Source: Lepisosteus oculatus (taxonomy: Eukaryota > Chordata > Actinopteri > Semionotiformes > Lepisosteidae). Taken from it: 64,000 nucleotides of DNA. The notes under the pieces were generated by a model. That model did not search any database, had not been told where the DNA came from, and was given only the letters and a program-made list of their open reading frames with translations. Numbering within the stretch: the first letter of the stretch is position 1; the number at the start of each line of letters is the position of its first letter. Made by a program: the position numbers and the translations under genes. Positions 48,401 through 62,531 of the stretch are shown piece by piece. The stretch is taken from the NCBI RefSeq assembly GCF_040954835.1, contig NC_090716.1, positions 4,079,605 to 4,143,604 on the forward strand, given 5' to 3'.

Positions 48401-49806
48401 TAGCCCCGCACCAGAAACCCTCCTCGCCCTCGGCACCGCTATCGTGCGAGTCCGGCACATTTCTCTGCCAGACTTTTCACAGCTCGGCTCAAGCGAGGCA
48501 TTTTCGCTCTCGGCTCTATTTTCGCTGTCTGAAGTCTTCCCATTTATCTGCAACACAAGTAGCGATCCGTATTTGGATGCTCCCTGACCCCTCCCCCCAA
48601 AAAAATTCTAAAAAGTTAAATAGAAGTTATATTTGGCTCAGAACGGACACCATGAATCCGTGCCTTTGGCTTCCGAGCATTTGTCTTAAAAGGTATCCTG
48701 ATGAATGTGCCACGTAACACACCGACTTCAGAGTAGGTGGCGACTGCATGCCCTCGCGAATAAATTCAGTTATAGCGTTCAAAAGCATATGCGGGTGTCC
48801 TAATCTAAACCTATTCATCTAAAATATGGCCATTTGGAGATGCGACGCCTTTGCCAGAGATAGCAACTCGGAACAGACGCAAAAGAGCTCCACAACTCAA
48901 GAAAACGACGCACCCTGAAAACAAGTGCATCAACGGCGTTCGGTCGGACTCAGGGATGGAAAGGAATCAGGTGTTCGCTTCATACAGAGTCCTGGTTTTA
49001 TTTTTTGTTATAAAACGAGCAACTACAATATACCCGTGACTCTATATTAAAATTACCGTAATGCTACTACTCACGATACATGCTTTTAAACTGTCATTCC
49101 TCAAGGAAAAAGTATTTCCCACACGACTGTCACCACCAAAGGGAGGTTAGAACAAACTCTTTCGGGATATAAAAGTCATACCTTACCTTATCCAAAAGTT
49201 AAGTTGTAGAGGAGATCATTTCTTAGACCTATTACCCGTTATTATACCATGGGACAGAGGCGTCTCCCGGGTAGGAGTACTACAAATTCGCAATGATAAG
49301 GGTGTTGCCACGCACTTCTTAATGCTACTGCAGAAAAGGTACTATTAACAACAACCGTCATTATTCTATCGCTTCAACAACGGCTTTTAAAAAAAAAAAC
49401 AACTGTTGTGCGACACGGGGTATTAACAGGACTATATTCCGCCTGGTGTTAACCCAATTAATATTTATAATGGTGATCCACACTGAACCAAAACAGTCTC
49501 GGTCCCGATTTTGAGCAAACTTCAGAACTTACAGAAACTAGGTTAACTCAAAAGCACCTTCCCTGGTCACATTTGGTTATAAAAATCTGAACGATTAAAA
49601 AAGAAAATAAAAACGGGAGATAGCGTGCGTCTCGCTGCACGGCGGAGAGTCGCGCCGGGTTGCCCGGCTGTCACCGACACCACAGCCGACATCGATACGT
49701 TTGCTGCTACTACAACAAGCCCACCTGTGTCCTTCCGAGAGCCCCCGAAGATACAGAGAGCCACACCGGCCAAGAGGCAGAGCCCCAGCTGCGCGGCCGC
49801 GGTCAT
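45154..49806 (-). CDS. FAM180B: FAM180B, predicted secreted protein; join of three coding exons
   Basis: Joining 49806-49725, 48248-48160 and 45495-45154 on the minus strand gives 170 residues ending in TGA. Molecular function of the FAM180 family is unknown. Seen: a hydrophobic N-terminus at about residues 4-22 (AAAQLGLCLLAGVALCIFG) that should act as a signal peptide, the family motif FLLGGLVIDDDDNIYMLDEE at 58-77 followed by MASMRK, and two N-glycosylation sequons (NVS at 48, NAT at 156). The tail is Arg-rich. Exon 2 ends LMYE and joins FLLGG, matching how I recall FAM180A reading (LLYE-FLL). Phases fit exactly (82, 89 and 342 nt), every boundary is GT-AG and -3 of the start is A. It lies between NDUFS3 (same strand, upstream) and C1QTNF4 (opposite strand), as in mammals. 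Length and position support FAM180B rather than FAM180A. Confidence 0.88.
46898..47005 (+). repeat. 44-bp tandem repeat containing a CRE palindrome
   Basis: An 18-bp motif recurs at 46898, 46942 and 46986, spaced exactly 44 bases. The first is the perfect palindrome CATTGTGACGTCACAATG with a full CRE (TGACGTCA, 46903-46910). The others are CATTGTGAGGTAACAATG and CAGTGTGATGTCACAATG. It lies in FAM180B intron 2. Confidence 0.9.
47060..47290 (+). mobile_element. CR1/L2-like LINE 3' fragment
   Basis: GGAGACACTTCTTCACCCAG, AGTGCTGTGGGAGACTG and AATGGCCTGAAGGC are the forward form of the family at 4715 and 17510. Confidence 0.55.
47930..48080 (+). mobile_element. tRNA-derived SINE fragment
   Basis: GTGGGGTTTAAATCCCAAGC resembles a tRNA B box (GGTTCAAATCC). 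It is followed by the SINE body TGCTGTTGTACCCTTGAGAG and ACTCCAGTAAAACGC. Confidence 0.5.
48160..48248 (-). CDS. FAM180B: FAM180B coding exon 2
   Basis: The acceptor is a run of T followed by ACAG, and the donor is GAG|GTAATG. The 89-nt exon supplies the two bases completing an Asp codon and then 29 codons ending NVSDANLMYE. It contains the NVS sequon. It was found by looking for a phase-compatible exon ending in an LLYE-like motif, so it is the least self-evident of the three. Confidence 0.85.
48249..49724 (-). other. FAM180B intron 1
   Basis: About 1.48 kb of mostly AT-rich single-copy sequence with GT-AG ends. I see no gene or recognisable repeat in it. Confidence 0.7.
49725..49806 (-). 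CDS. FAM180B: FAM180B coding exon 1 (start codon, signal peptide)
   Basis: ATG at 49806-49804, reading MTAAAQLGLCLLAGVALC, then IFGGSRKDT, and ending one base into a codon at ACACAG|GTGGGC. The 82-nt length leaves phase 1, which exon 2 completes. Confidence 0.82.
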
Positions 49807-51015
49807 CCTGACAGCAACACAACCTCTCCCTCCTCGTGATTGAATTCTTCTTCATCCAGCTGCGCCAGCCCGCGCCTCACTTCCTGCCCCTTGAAACCGT
49901 CTGAGCTGCGCTAGAACACCGCAGAGCCAAGACACCCTCTGCTCTCTGTCGCCTCCTGTAATAACAACAGAAAACGCCTTTCGGGTTTTTTTGTTGTTGT
50001 TGCTCGTAGAAAGCAGAAACCCCAGGCGAGTGGAGCTTCTCCTTGACCCGTTCGATTCGGTTTAGAACCGACTTCGAGTCCGTAAACTCCGAAACAAGTG
50101 CCGAACAAAACAAAGAAATTCGCATATGCGCCGCCGCATCCTGGACACGGCAGGTATCTCAGAGTGTGTTACGAGGAATGCGATTTGTATCGCCATGGGA
50201 CAGCCTCAGAGCTGCTCTGTGGTTCGGATACGGTAAACCACAAAGCTGAAGTTTGGAAAAGCCTCGAAAGGTCGTGGATTGGAAGGGAAAACGTCCATTC
50301 CAGCTTTAAAATGTGGAATAAATAAAAGTATATTAAAAAAAACAACTTGGGAGTCTTTTGTCCTGGACAGTTCTGTTAAAGTGTTCATGTATCAGATGCA
50401 GTTTTTGAAACATTTCTGACTTTTGACGTACTAGCACAAAGAGAGCACAAGGCATTGCACTTGGTTTTTTTTTCAACCCAGGGCTATGAATGCGTCACAG
50501 AAATATTTTAAGAAACCGCCGCTGGTTTGACTGTGACACTGTAACGTACACTCCGTTATCTCTGCAGATTTGGCTGCGGTCTGTTCTGCTATTGCTCGTG
50601 TCAGCGTCCAAGTAAATAAAAATGAAGAAGAAACAAAAGTTACAAGAAACATGCTACCGATTCGTCACACTTGACTGGTTCTATTTGCAAGCTCCGAGAC
50701 GGCGAATAAGGTAAACAGACGCGCAGTTCAAGGGGAGGCCACAGATGAGGAATGCGGTGCTGCTCCAGGAGCTTGTCTTGCCCAGGCGTCTGCGGTCCAG
50801 CCTGCATCTGGAGCGCGACTCCTCCTCCGCGCCCCGGAGCAGTGAAGAGCCTGTCGCGGGGCACCCGGCAGGGCATGCGGCGACTTGTGGAACGATTCCA
50901 AGGAAGAGCCGCACTTCCACAGGAAAAATAAAAGTAGCCGCAGGGCAGATTTAATGCCTGCAGACGCGAGTTGAAGATAAAAAAGCCCCTTAAAGGTTAT
51001 GTCAAAAGTTTGGCC
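49807..51015. other. FAM180B promoter side and gap to the SINE
   Basis: The 300 bases upstream of the FAM180B ATG are moderately GC-rich with AGGAAGTGAGG on the minus strand near 49880, an ETS-like site. Another GC-rich stretch is at 50740-50880. No coding exon was recognised. Confidence 0.4.
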
Positions 51016-51019
51016 AGCA

Positions 51020-51600
51020 GGATCAACCTGCAGCTCCCAGCTGGCAGCCCACTGGAGCTCAGCAGGTGTGAGCCTGGTCAGTACCTGGGTGGGAGACTCC
51101 TGGGAAAGCTGAGGCTGCTGCTGGAAGAGGTGTTAGTGGGGCCAGCAGGGGGCGCTCACCCTGCGGTCTGTGAGGGTCCTGATGCCCCAGTATAGTGACG
51201 GGGACACTGTACTGTAAAAAAGGCACTGTCCTTCGGATGAGATGTAAAACTGAGGTCCTGACTCTCTTGGGTCATTAAAAATCCCAGGGTGTCTCTCGAG
51301 AAGAGTAGGGGTATTACCCCGGCGTCCTGGCCACATTTCCCATTGGCCCTTACCAGTCATGGCCTCCTAATAACTCCCATCTCTGAACTGGCTTCATCAC
51401 TCTGCTCTCCTCCCCACTGAGAGCTGGTGTGTGTGAGAGGACTGGAGCATTATCCAGGTGGGGCTGCACACTGGTGGGGGTGGAGGGGATCCCCATGACC
51501 TTTAAAGTGCTTTGAGTGGAGGGTCCAGAAAAGCGCTATAGAAGTGTAAGCAATTATTATTAAGACACAATTATTATTAAGACACAAGACAACAGAGTAC
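51020..51600 (+). mobile_element. 5S rRNA-derived SINE (SINE3-like), near full length
   Basis: The head (GAGCCTGGTCAGTACCTGGG then TGGGAG) matches the 3' half of 5S rRNA, including the GGTTAGTACTTGGATGGGAG region. The body (GGGGGCGCTCACC; GTATAGTGACGGGGAC; CTTCGGATGAGA) is shared with the copy at 32.9 kb. The tail is ATT-rich (CAATTATTATTA) and holds a perfect 17-bp duplication at 51553-51586. It lies between FAM180B and the 3' end of NDUFS3. It carries a perfect CTCF core at 51142-51155. Confidence 0.85.
51142..51155 (+). promoter_or_regulatory. CTCF core match in the 5S-SINE
   Basis: CCAGCAGGGGGCGC matches all 14 positions of the CTCF consensus CCASYAGRKGGCRS. Binding is inferred only. Confidence 0.55.
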
Positions 51601-51611
51601 TTATTTCAGAT

Positions 51612-51617
51612 TTTATT
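51612..51617 (-). terminator. NDUFS3: NDUFS3 poly(A) signal
   Basis: AATAAA on the minus strand (TTTATT on +), about 100 bases after the NDUFS3 stop. The short 3' UTR ends a few dozen bases from the tail of a 5S-derived SINE. Confidence 0.8.
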
Positions 51618-51713
51618 TACATAAATACTGCACGAGAGGGCGCAGAGGAACAGGCGGGGCGCCCCCCCCCGAGTGGGGATCGCACACACACACGGTGTCG
51701 GGCTCGGGGAGGG

Positions 51714-56267
<4,554 letters not shown>

Positions 56268-56275
<8 letters not shown>

Positions 56276-56363
56276 GTCTACCCGGAAGTTGGTATCCCCA
56301 AGGGTGTCCGCGAGAAGGAAGTGACGTTCAAAACCACGCCGAAATATAGTACCTGCCATGTTG
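56268..56363. promoter_or_regulatory. NDUFS3 promoter, probably bidirectional with KBTBD4
   Basis: Immediately upstream of the NDUFS3 ATG are an ETS/GABP-type site CCGGAAGT (56282-56289) and a second ETS core joined to a CRE-like half site, GGAAGTGACGTTCA (56317-56330). A YY1-type ATGGCGGC overlaps the NDUFS3 start (56275-56268, minus), and GCCATGTTG lies at 56355-56363 on +. ETS, CRE and YY1 sites are typical of TATA-less housekeeping and mitochondrial gene promoters. In human, NDUFS3 and KBTBD4 start close together head to head (recalled). Confidence 0.6.
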
Positions 56364-57084
56364 GCTCAATAGTTTCCTATGGTTTTATTTAAGATGAGCC
56401 AATAATTCTTGAAAACGAGTAACAGCACAAACAACCAATAAAACAATGGAATATTTATTAAATATGTATATAACATTTTTTCCCTGTATACAGTTTGAAA
56501 AGAAAGCAGTAAACAAATACAATGTACTTTCTAATTTGCTTGAATACATTGTGATCTTGTGCATTTCCTGGTTATTTGCGTTTTTCTGTAACTGTATTAC
56601 AAACAAGCTGCAAAGAAAATTCAAAATGACCTAGGCAACAACTCACCATGGGCCAAACACCTGGCACATGACATTTAAAGCAGACAAATGATAGCAGATA
56701 CGCAAAACGTAAAAAGGTATCTGACAGATGATCTACTGGACAGTTTAGATAGGCTAAATGGTCTCCATTGTCTATAACGTATCTTTTTTTTCTTGAGATG
56801 AGAAACACTGAAGAGAACAATGAAAAAGCCTTACACGTTTATGTTGATACATAGTTTCTATCTCCCAGAAGTTAAGGAAACAGAAATATGTAGGCTATAT
56901 AGTTAAAAAAATTAGAGTTTAAACAAGGGATGTTAGAATTGTATAATGTGCTCATATATCTCATTTAGAACACTATATACACATAACAAAAAATATATTG
57001 TTGCTCTGGTATCAATTTCCCTTTTGAGGTTAACAACATGTCCTACTCTGATCAGCTGAAAAATCTGACTCAATTTAGGCATTC

Positions 57085-57230
57085 TTGTGTTCATAAAATT
57101 GTGTAATGCAGTCGTGAGTAAGGCCTCATTTACAACAACAGAACAAGTAAAGGTTTATTCCATGCTGAAAAGAGGAGAAAAGAAACACAACGTTTCGGCA
57201 GTGGAGCCTTCTATGGGTGTGTTTCTTTAC
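57085..57230 (+). repeat. dispersed repeat fragment
   Basis: GTTTATTCCATGCTGAAAAG, AAACACAACGTTTCGGCAGT and GGAGCCTTC occur in a common fish repeat. A weaker relative is at 2660-2745. Confidence 0.4.
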
Positions 57231-58604
57231 AACAGCCGATATCCCGGCTTCCTTCAAGAAAGTATCCCGCTAACTAAAAGGCATCTAGTTTCATTGTGGC
57301 TTTGGGTCTTTGCAAGCGATTTTTCGCTGCCATTCTAAAGACCTTCAACTTTCCCCCCCTAAAAGTATCTTTACTATATTGCATTGCGGTAGAGAAAAAA
57401 AAAACTGCGTTCGGTCTCTTAGCATTTGACGTCTGCCAAGTGGAATCTGTTGAATTGTGAAGCCGTGTGAGCCGTTTCCAGCCGGACTCTTTGGAGTGTT
57501 GCACACAGCCGGAAAGGGGTCCTCACGATTTTCCCTTCCGTGGTGTTGCTGGTGCTCCTTGATGTGTTTGTAGGCAGTCCCTCTTTTCGAGTTCCAAAAC
57601 AATTACAGACAACAAAAAAAATCAGGGATTGGTGTCATAAATAGCTGCACAGTAATTAAGATTAAGAAAACTTCAGGGTTGGAGGTTTGGGAAAGTACAG
57701 GTAAATCTTGCAGATTTTGGTTGAACTTCAGAATAAATGCTCGCAGATGATGTGTATATGTGATAAACCCTGTTGCAGCATTAAATTGACAAATTGACAC
57801 ATCTCACAAGCTGTTCAATAAAGAAAAAGGACGTTAATAATTAATGACGATTGTATCTCGCCTAATAAGGTTCTCATTATTAGCGTCTCAGCCGCTAAAA
57901 TCGTGGTGCCCGTGTTGAAGAAAATCGCTCTAGTCGAAAGCAAAGATTAAAAGATGAATTTCTGATCCTGTTTAGCTACGTTTCAATATACCTTTGCACT
58001 GTTCATCGACTATTTCAATGCGATCTGTTGCAATAATGAAAGCGATTGAAGCTAAACTGAAAATGGCATACATGTATGTGTATTTTTTAACAAACTCTCG
58101 TCGTTAAGAAAAGCGTTTCCCAACGAACGCAGTGTTCTTGAGGCCTGATTTGTTGTTGCGTATGTCGTTATGCACCTTTACGAGAGCGCTGAGAGTTTGT
58201 CGAGTTTTTGTGTGTTTTGCTCACGAGCTACCGGGCCCAAGAAGCCGGTTTTGAGACCTACTTTAATGTTATTTACTGAAAATTGACGGTTATGTTATGC
58301 TCTCTATGGCCAAGTCCCGGAGAGCAAAGCAGTGCAGCTTGTTTCTTGTAGAAAAATGCTTTAATGGAGGGATTAACCCATTAATATTCAAATCTAGTCA
58401 TTGAAAACTTGGAATGCACTGTAAACCAGATATCTCAGTAAAACAGGATATTGCATTAGTTGTTTTAACGTTGACATTGTAGAATGGCATTGTCCTACAC
58501 AGTGCAGTGTTTTGGATTCATGGAAAAAATAACCAAATAGCATTGTATTCATTTTACAAATTGTTTATTTCACGAAGTTACTCATTACCAATAGTGGGCC
58601 GTAC

Positions 58605-58745
58605 GATCTCCTTAACTGTGACATGGTGGTTAGCACAGTTTCCTGCCTTGGACAGCCTGTGTGTGTGGAATTTGCATGTTGTCCCCATATTTGTGTGTGT
58701 GTTTTTTTAACAGGTTTCCGGTTTCCCCCCTCACCACCGCCTGAA
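58605..58745 (+). mobile_element. 7535-type repeat fragment
   Basis: GTGACATGGTGGTTAGCACA and GTGTGTGTGGAATTTGCATG, then a GT-rich part, follow the reference copy. It ends about 470 bases before the KBTBD4 coding start. Confidence 0.55.
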
Positions 58746-59217
58746 GATGTGTACATCGAGTTTGACAGGATTGGCTACACGAAAGTGTGCCTTTCCAGAC
58801 AATCTCTGGGGCCTGTGCTCCGTGCGGCCCCTACAGATATCCTCCTCTTTTTTTCCAGTGACAATCCTGATGTCATTCATTTACTCAATTGAACCACTAG
58901 CTAGTAAATTATGTTACAGCAAGAACAGGGAACTTAGGATATTACAAAATCTTTAAATATTTAATCTGGAAAGTGACATAGTTGCTAAAATATTTAAGAA
59001 TGTCTGAGGATTTAATACCGGGTTAAATAGTTAGAAATGTCTGGTTTCACGTTCTTACTGTGACGTGCATGTTCTGATAAAAGGTAGCGGCGACAGGGGA
59101 CAATGCCCTGACTAATATTAGGGACACACAGGTTGCTGCAATGCCATAAGACTCTAAAACTGTTTATTGTGCGTCAGGTGGTCCAGTCTGTGGTCTGTTG
59201 CTTTGTTGGCCGATGAC

Positions 59218-59682
59218 ATGGAGTCCTGTGAGGATACAGGGGTGCTGAATGTCGGAGGCCCGCTGGGAGAAGAGAATTATTTCCTGGGCTACACCTTCAC
59301 GGATCGCTCGCACTCCAGCCGCGTGGTGAAAAGCATCATGGACCTGTGCCTGGAGGACGGGCTCTTTGCGGACGTCACCGTCGTGGTGGACGGCAAGGAG
59401 TTCCAGCTGCACCGGCTGGTCCTGTCGGCCCAGAGCTGCTTCTTCAGGTCCATGTTCACCTCCAACCTGAAGGAGGCGCACAACCGCAGCATCGAGCTGA
59501 AGGACGTCAGCGCCCCCGTCTTCCAGCTGCTGGTGGACTACATCTACCACGGCACCATCAAGCTGAGGGTGGAGGACCTGCAGGACACGTACGAGATGGC
59601 GGACATGTACCAGCTGACCGCGCTGTTTGAGGAGTGCTCGCGGTTCCTGTCCCGCACGGTGGACATCAAGAACTGCCTGCAG
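59218..59682 (+). CDS. KBTBD4: KBTBD4 coding exon with BTB domain
   Basis: 465 nt, 155 codons, MESCEDTG through IKNCLQ, donor CAG|GTGAGG in phase 0. A possible acceptor (TGTGCGTCAG) ends at 59177, supporting an upstream non-coding exon. Confidence 0.95.
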
Positions 59683-62531
59683 GTGAGGAGAAGGACATCT
59701 CTGGGGTCTTTAAGCAAGTGGCGGCCAAGAGTCGGGCCTGGGGGGGGGGGAGGTAGAATGAAAGTGGGTTTTCTCGCAGTCAGGAACTCTGTGGTTGCCA
59801 AAGATGGGGGTGGAAGGAAATAGCACCATACAGTGCTAAAATAATTCAAGCCAGAAGGTGAACTCAGAGCCCAGATGAGATGGAAACCAGAAACCCTTGC
59901 TACCCTTGAGGTTCAAGAGGCTAGTCTGGAATCTTTCACCAACGCTCTTCTGCCCAACGTAAAGGCCAGGGAGCTAGGAAGAGCTAGAAAGCCTGTTGCA
60001 CTGTAGATCTCTTTGGCCCTCACTGGAAGAAACTCGTGGTAAACACCATAGGCATTCCTGTCCCAGTCTGCTGCAGGTCCTTATTCGAGCAAATCGTTAA
60101 CTGGTTAATGAATCCATCTGGAGCAGCTGGGTGAATTTGTTAATTAATTGTCAGTTAAGTGAATAAAGGACTGGGCTCAGACTCCTGCGGTACCATGTCA
60201 AGACTGTCTGGAGGGCTGAAGGGTCTTGTAGTTTTGATCAGCCTGAGCTCTTAATGACTTGTTTGCACCAGTTGACTAAACTGGTCTTAATCCCCATTGT
60301 TTCCCGGTCTTCTACTATTGTGGATTTTAAAGTGTAATACTGTAGTATTGTAGTGTTCAGGACTGGGTTCGAGTAGCACTGATTGAGCTGTCATATAGAC
60401 ATGGTCTAACGGATGACACCTGCTGGCCCGACGGGGTTATGGACAACCCAAAACAAACCGGCTAACTTTACAGCGCCTCTCCACCTCTGGGGTATTTTAC
60501 TCCTGGTCTGAGTCCCCCCTCAGAAAGCTAATTCTTCAACTCAATTTCTCATCACTCCTTTCTCTTTTTCACATTTGCAGAAGAATAGATTACATTCATT
60601 GTGTTTTGCCCCATGGCAAAAGAAGTCCACAAGCTGAATAAAAGGTTTATCTCTTGAAGAATATGGATAATACCTGACAGGAATTTGACATGAGAGGCCA
60701 GGTCTAAAAAAGAAGCAGCGTTCTCCTGTAAAGAACTTAGGGAAACGCTCAGCCTCTTGTGCCTTTGTGATTTTCCGCTCGGATGTGTCGTCTGTCTCCC
60801 GGCTACAGGTGATGTGGCTGGCCGACCAGCACAGTGACCAAGAGCTGTACACCGCTGCCAAGCACTGCGCTAAAATCCACCTGGTGCAGCTCCACCAGAC
60901 AGAGGAGTTCCTCAGCCTGCCGCTTCGCCTTCTCATGGACATCATTAAAGGTCGGTTTCCTGTGACTGTTCTTGTGTGTCAGCTGGCTGCAGTGTCCCAG
61001 GATGGAATGAGCACTGCCAGAAAACAACGTGAGCCGACCCATTTTACTGATGTGTCGCTACTGGCCTTTGGAGCTGTGGACGTTATGCATTCATGTCTGA
61101 AAGCATCTCAGCAGCGTCACCAGCATGTGGTCTAGCAGTCACACCCGACTGCTGCAAAGGATCGGGTCAGTCAGATGTTGTTGTGTTTGGTGCCAGAAAT
61201 AGAACCGCGAATTACTGGCAAGCAGACGCACTGGAAAAGTGCATGACGTACGGATGTTGGATGCTAAATTAGAAAAGTTACTAATGCCCTCGACTCTCTG
61301 TGTGATTTGTGTGATGCGTGAGGTAGACAAAATTCACTGGCAAAGAGGTGAGTTTTTCTTCTTTTTCCTTTCCTCCTTCTAGATGGAGTTCCAAGCTCCC
61401 AGAACCCGACAGCCGCAATCGATTCGTGGATAAACCACAACAAGGAAGAGAGGCAGGAGCACTCGGATGTCCTCCAGGACAGTCTTAAGGTACAGTGGAC
61501 AATTTGTTTGGACCTGAAAAGAGTGTCACTCCAGGGTCTGAAGTGAGAAGGGCGCGTTCGGCGTCTCGGGCGCAGGTTCCGACAAGGCCGAGAGAGCAAG
61601 CCGTGGATGTGCTCCCCGGTCCGGCGGTCGGTGGGGGGGGCACCGCGTGACTTCTGTTGCCTTGTTGCAGGAGATCGGCGAGAACGTGCACATCTACCTG
61701 ATCGGGAAGGAGGACACCCGCACCCACTCCCTGGCCGTGTCCCTGCACTGCGACGAGGACGACGCCATCAGCGTCAGCGGGCAGAACAGCCTGTGCCACC
61801 AGATCACGGCGGCCTGCAAGCACGGCGGCGACCTCTACGTGGTGGGCGGGTCCATCCCCCGGCGCATGTGGAAGTGCAACATGCACACCATGGACTGGGA
61901 GCGCTGCGCCCCGCTGCCCCGCGACCGGCTGCAGCACACGCTGGTGTCCGTGCCGGGCGAGGACGCCATCTACTCCCTGGGCGGGAAGACGCTGCAGGAC
62001 ACCCTGTCCAACGCGGTCATCTACTACACCGTGCGGGACAACATGTGGACCGAGACCAACCCGCTGGACACCGCCGTGTCCGGGGCGGCCGGGGTCAACC
62101 TGGGGGGCACCATCTACCTGCTGGGCGGCGAGGAGAACGACATGGACTTCTTCACCAAGCCCTCGCGGCTCATCCAGTGCTTCGACACGGCCGCCCAGAA
62201 GTGCCACACCAAGCCCTACCTGCTGCCCTTCGCCGGCTGCATGCACGCCACGGCCCACAAGGACCTGATCTTCGTCGTGGCCGAGGGCGACTCGCTGGTG
62301 TGCTACAACCCCCTGCTGGACAGCTTCACCCGCCTGCGCTTCCCGGAGGTGTGGAGCTGCGTGCCCTCGCTCTGGAAGGTGGCCAGCTGCAACGGCTGCA
62401 TCTACGTCTTCCGGGACAAGTGCAAGAAGGGCGACGCCAACACGCTCAAGTTCAACCCCGCCACCTCGGTGGTGTCCGTCATCAAGGGCATCAAGATCCT
62501 CCTGACGAACTGGCAGTTCGTTCTGGCCTGA
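59218..62531 (+). CDS. KBTBD4: KBTBD4, Kelch repeat and BTB domain protein; join of four coding exons
   Basis: Exons 59218-59682, 60809-60950, 61383-61489 and 61671-62531 join in frame to 524 residues (human isoforms 518 and 534). KBTBD4 is a substrate adaptor of CUL3-RBX1 ubiquitin ligase; the CoREST/LSD1 complex is its known neosubstrate with UM171 or after cancer mutation. BTB domain at about 41-145 (ADVTVVVDGKEFQLHRLVLS; SNLKEAHNR), BACK at about 155-240, Kelch propeller at about 245-520 with repeated GG blades (DLYVVGGSIP, AIYSLGGKTL, IYLLGGEEND). The SIPRRMWKCN loop at 299-308 matches the human segment hit by medulloblastoma indels and is unaltered. Start 59218 has G at -3 and +4 and begins MESCED, like human MESPEE. 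An in-frame ATG at 59167 would add 17 residues. A 5' exon was not found. Confidence 0.96.
60809..60950 (+). CDS. KBTBD4: KBTBD4 coding exon, first half of BACK domain
   Basis: 142 nt, VMWLADQHSDQELYTAAKHC through LLMDIIK plus one base. Acceptor GGCTACAG, donor AAAG|GTCGGT. Confidence 0.95.
61383..61489 (+). CDS. KBTBD4: KBTBD4 coding exon, second half of BACK domain
   Basis: 107 nt, starting with the two bases of a split Asp codon and reading GVPSSQNPTAAIDSWINHNK through LQDSLK. Acceptor CCTCCTTCTAG, donor AAG|GTACAG. Too short for simple ORF calling. Confidence 0.94.
61671..62531 (+). CDS. KBTBD4: KBTBD4 last coding exon, Kelch propeller
   Basis: 861 nt, EIGENVHIYLIGKED through LLTNWQFVLA and TGA. 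Acceptor CCTTGTTGCAG. Strongly GC-rich at third positions, which leaves long open shadow frames on both strands. Confidence 0.97.
   Translation, partial: EIGENVHIYLIGKEDTRTHSLAVSLHCDEDDAISVSGQNSLCHQITAACKHGGDLYVVGGSIPRRMWKCNMHTMDWERCAPLPRDRLQHTLVSVPGEDAIYSLGGKTLQDTLSNAVIYYTVRDNMWTETNPLDTAVSGAAGVNLGGTIYLLGGEENDMDFFTKPSRLIQCFDTAAQKCHTKPYLLPFAGCMHATAHKDLIFVVAEGDSLVCYNPLLDSFTRLRFPEVWSCVPSLWKVASCNGCIYVFRDKCKKGDANTLKFNPATSVVSVIKGIKILLTNWQFVLA

Larger units (their letters stand above)
56364..59160. other. NDUFS3-KBTBD4 intergenic or KBTBD4 5' intron
   Basis: About 2.8 kb, AT-rich. It contains a CR1/L2-like tail (about 56720-56790), a dispersed fragment (57085-57230) and a SINE-like fragment (58605-58745). 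A 5' exon of KBTBD4 is expected here or next to the NDUFS3 promoter, but no convincing donor stood out. Confidence 0.5.

Noticed and set aside
51020-51140. Possible 5S rRNA gene
   Set aside because: Only the 3' half resembles 5S rRNA, it is diverged, and it continues into a SINE body.
59167-59217. Alternative KBTBD4 start 17 codons upstream
   Set aside because: A likely splice acceptor at 59176-59177 falls within it, and the MES start at 59218 matches the human protein with a better context.
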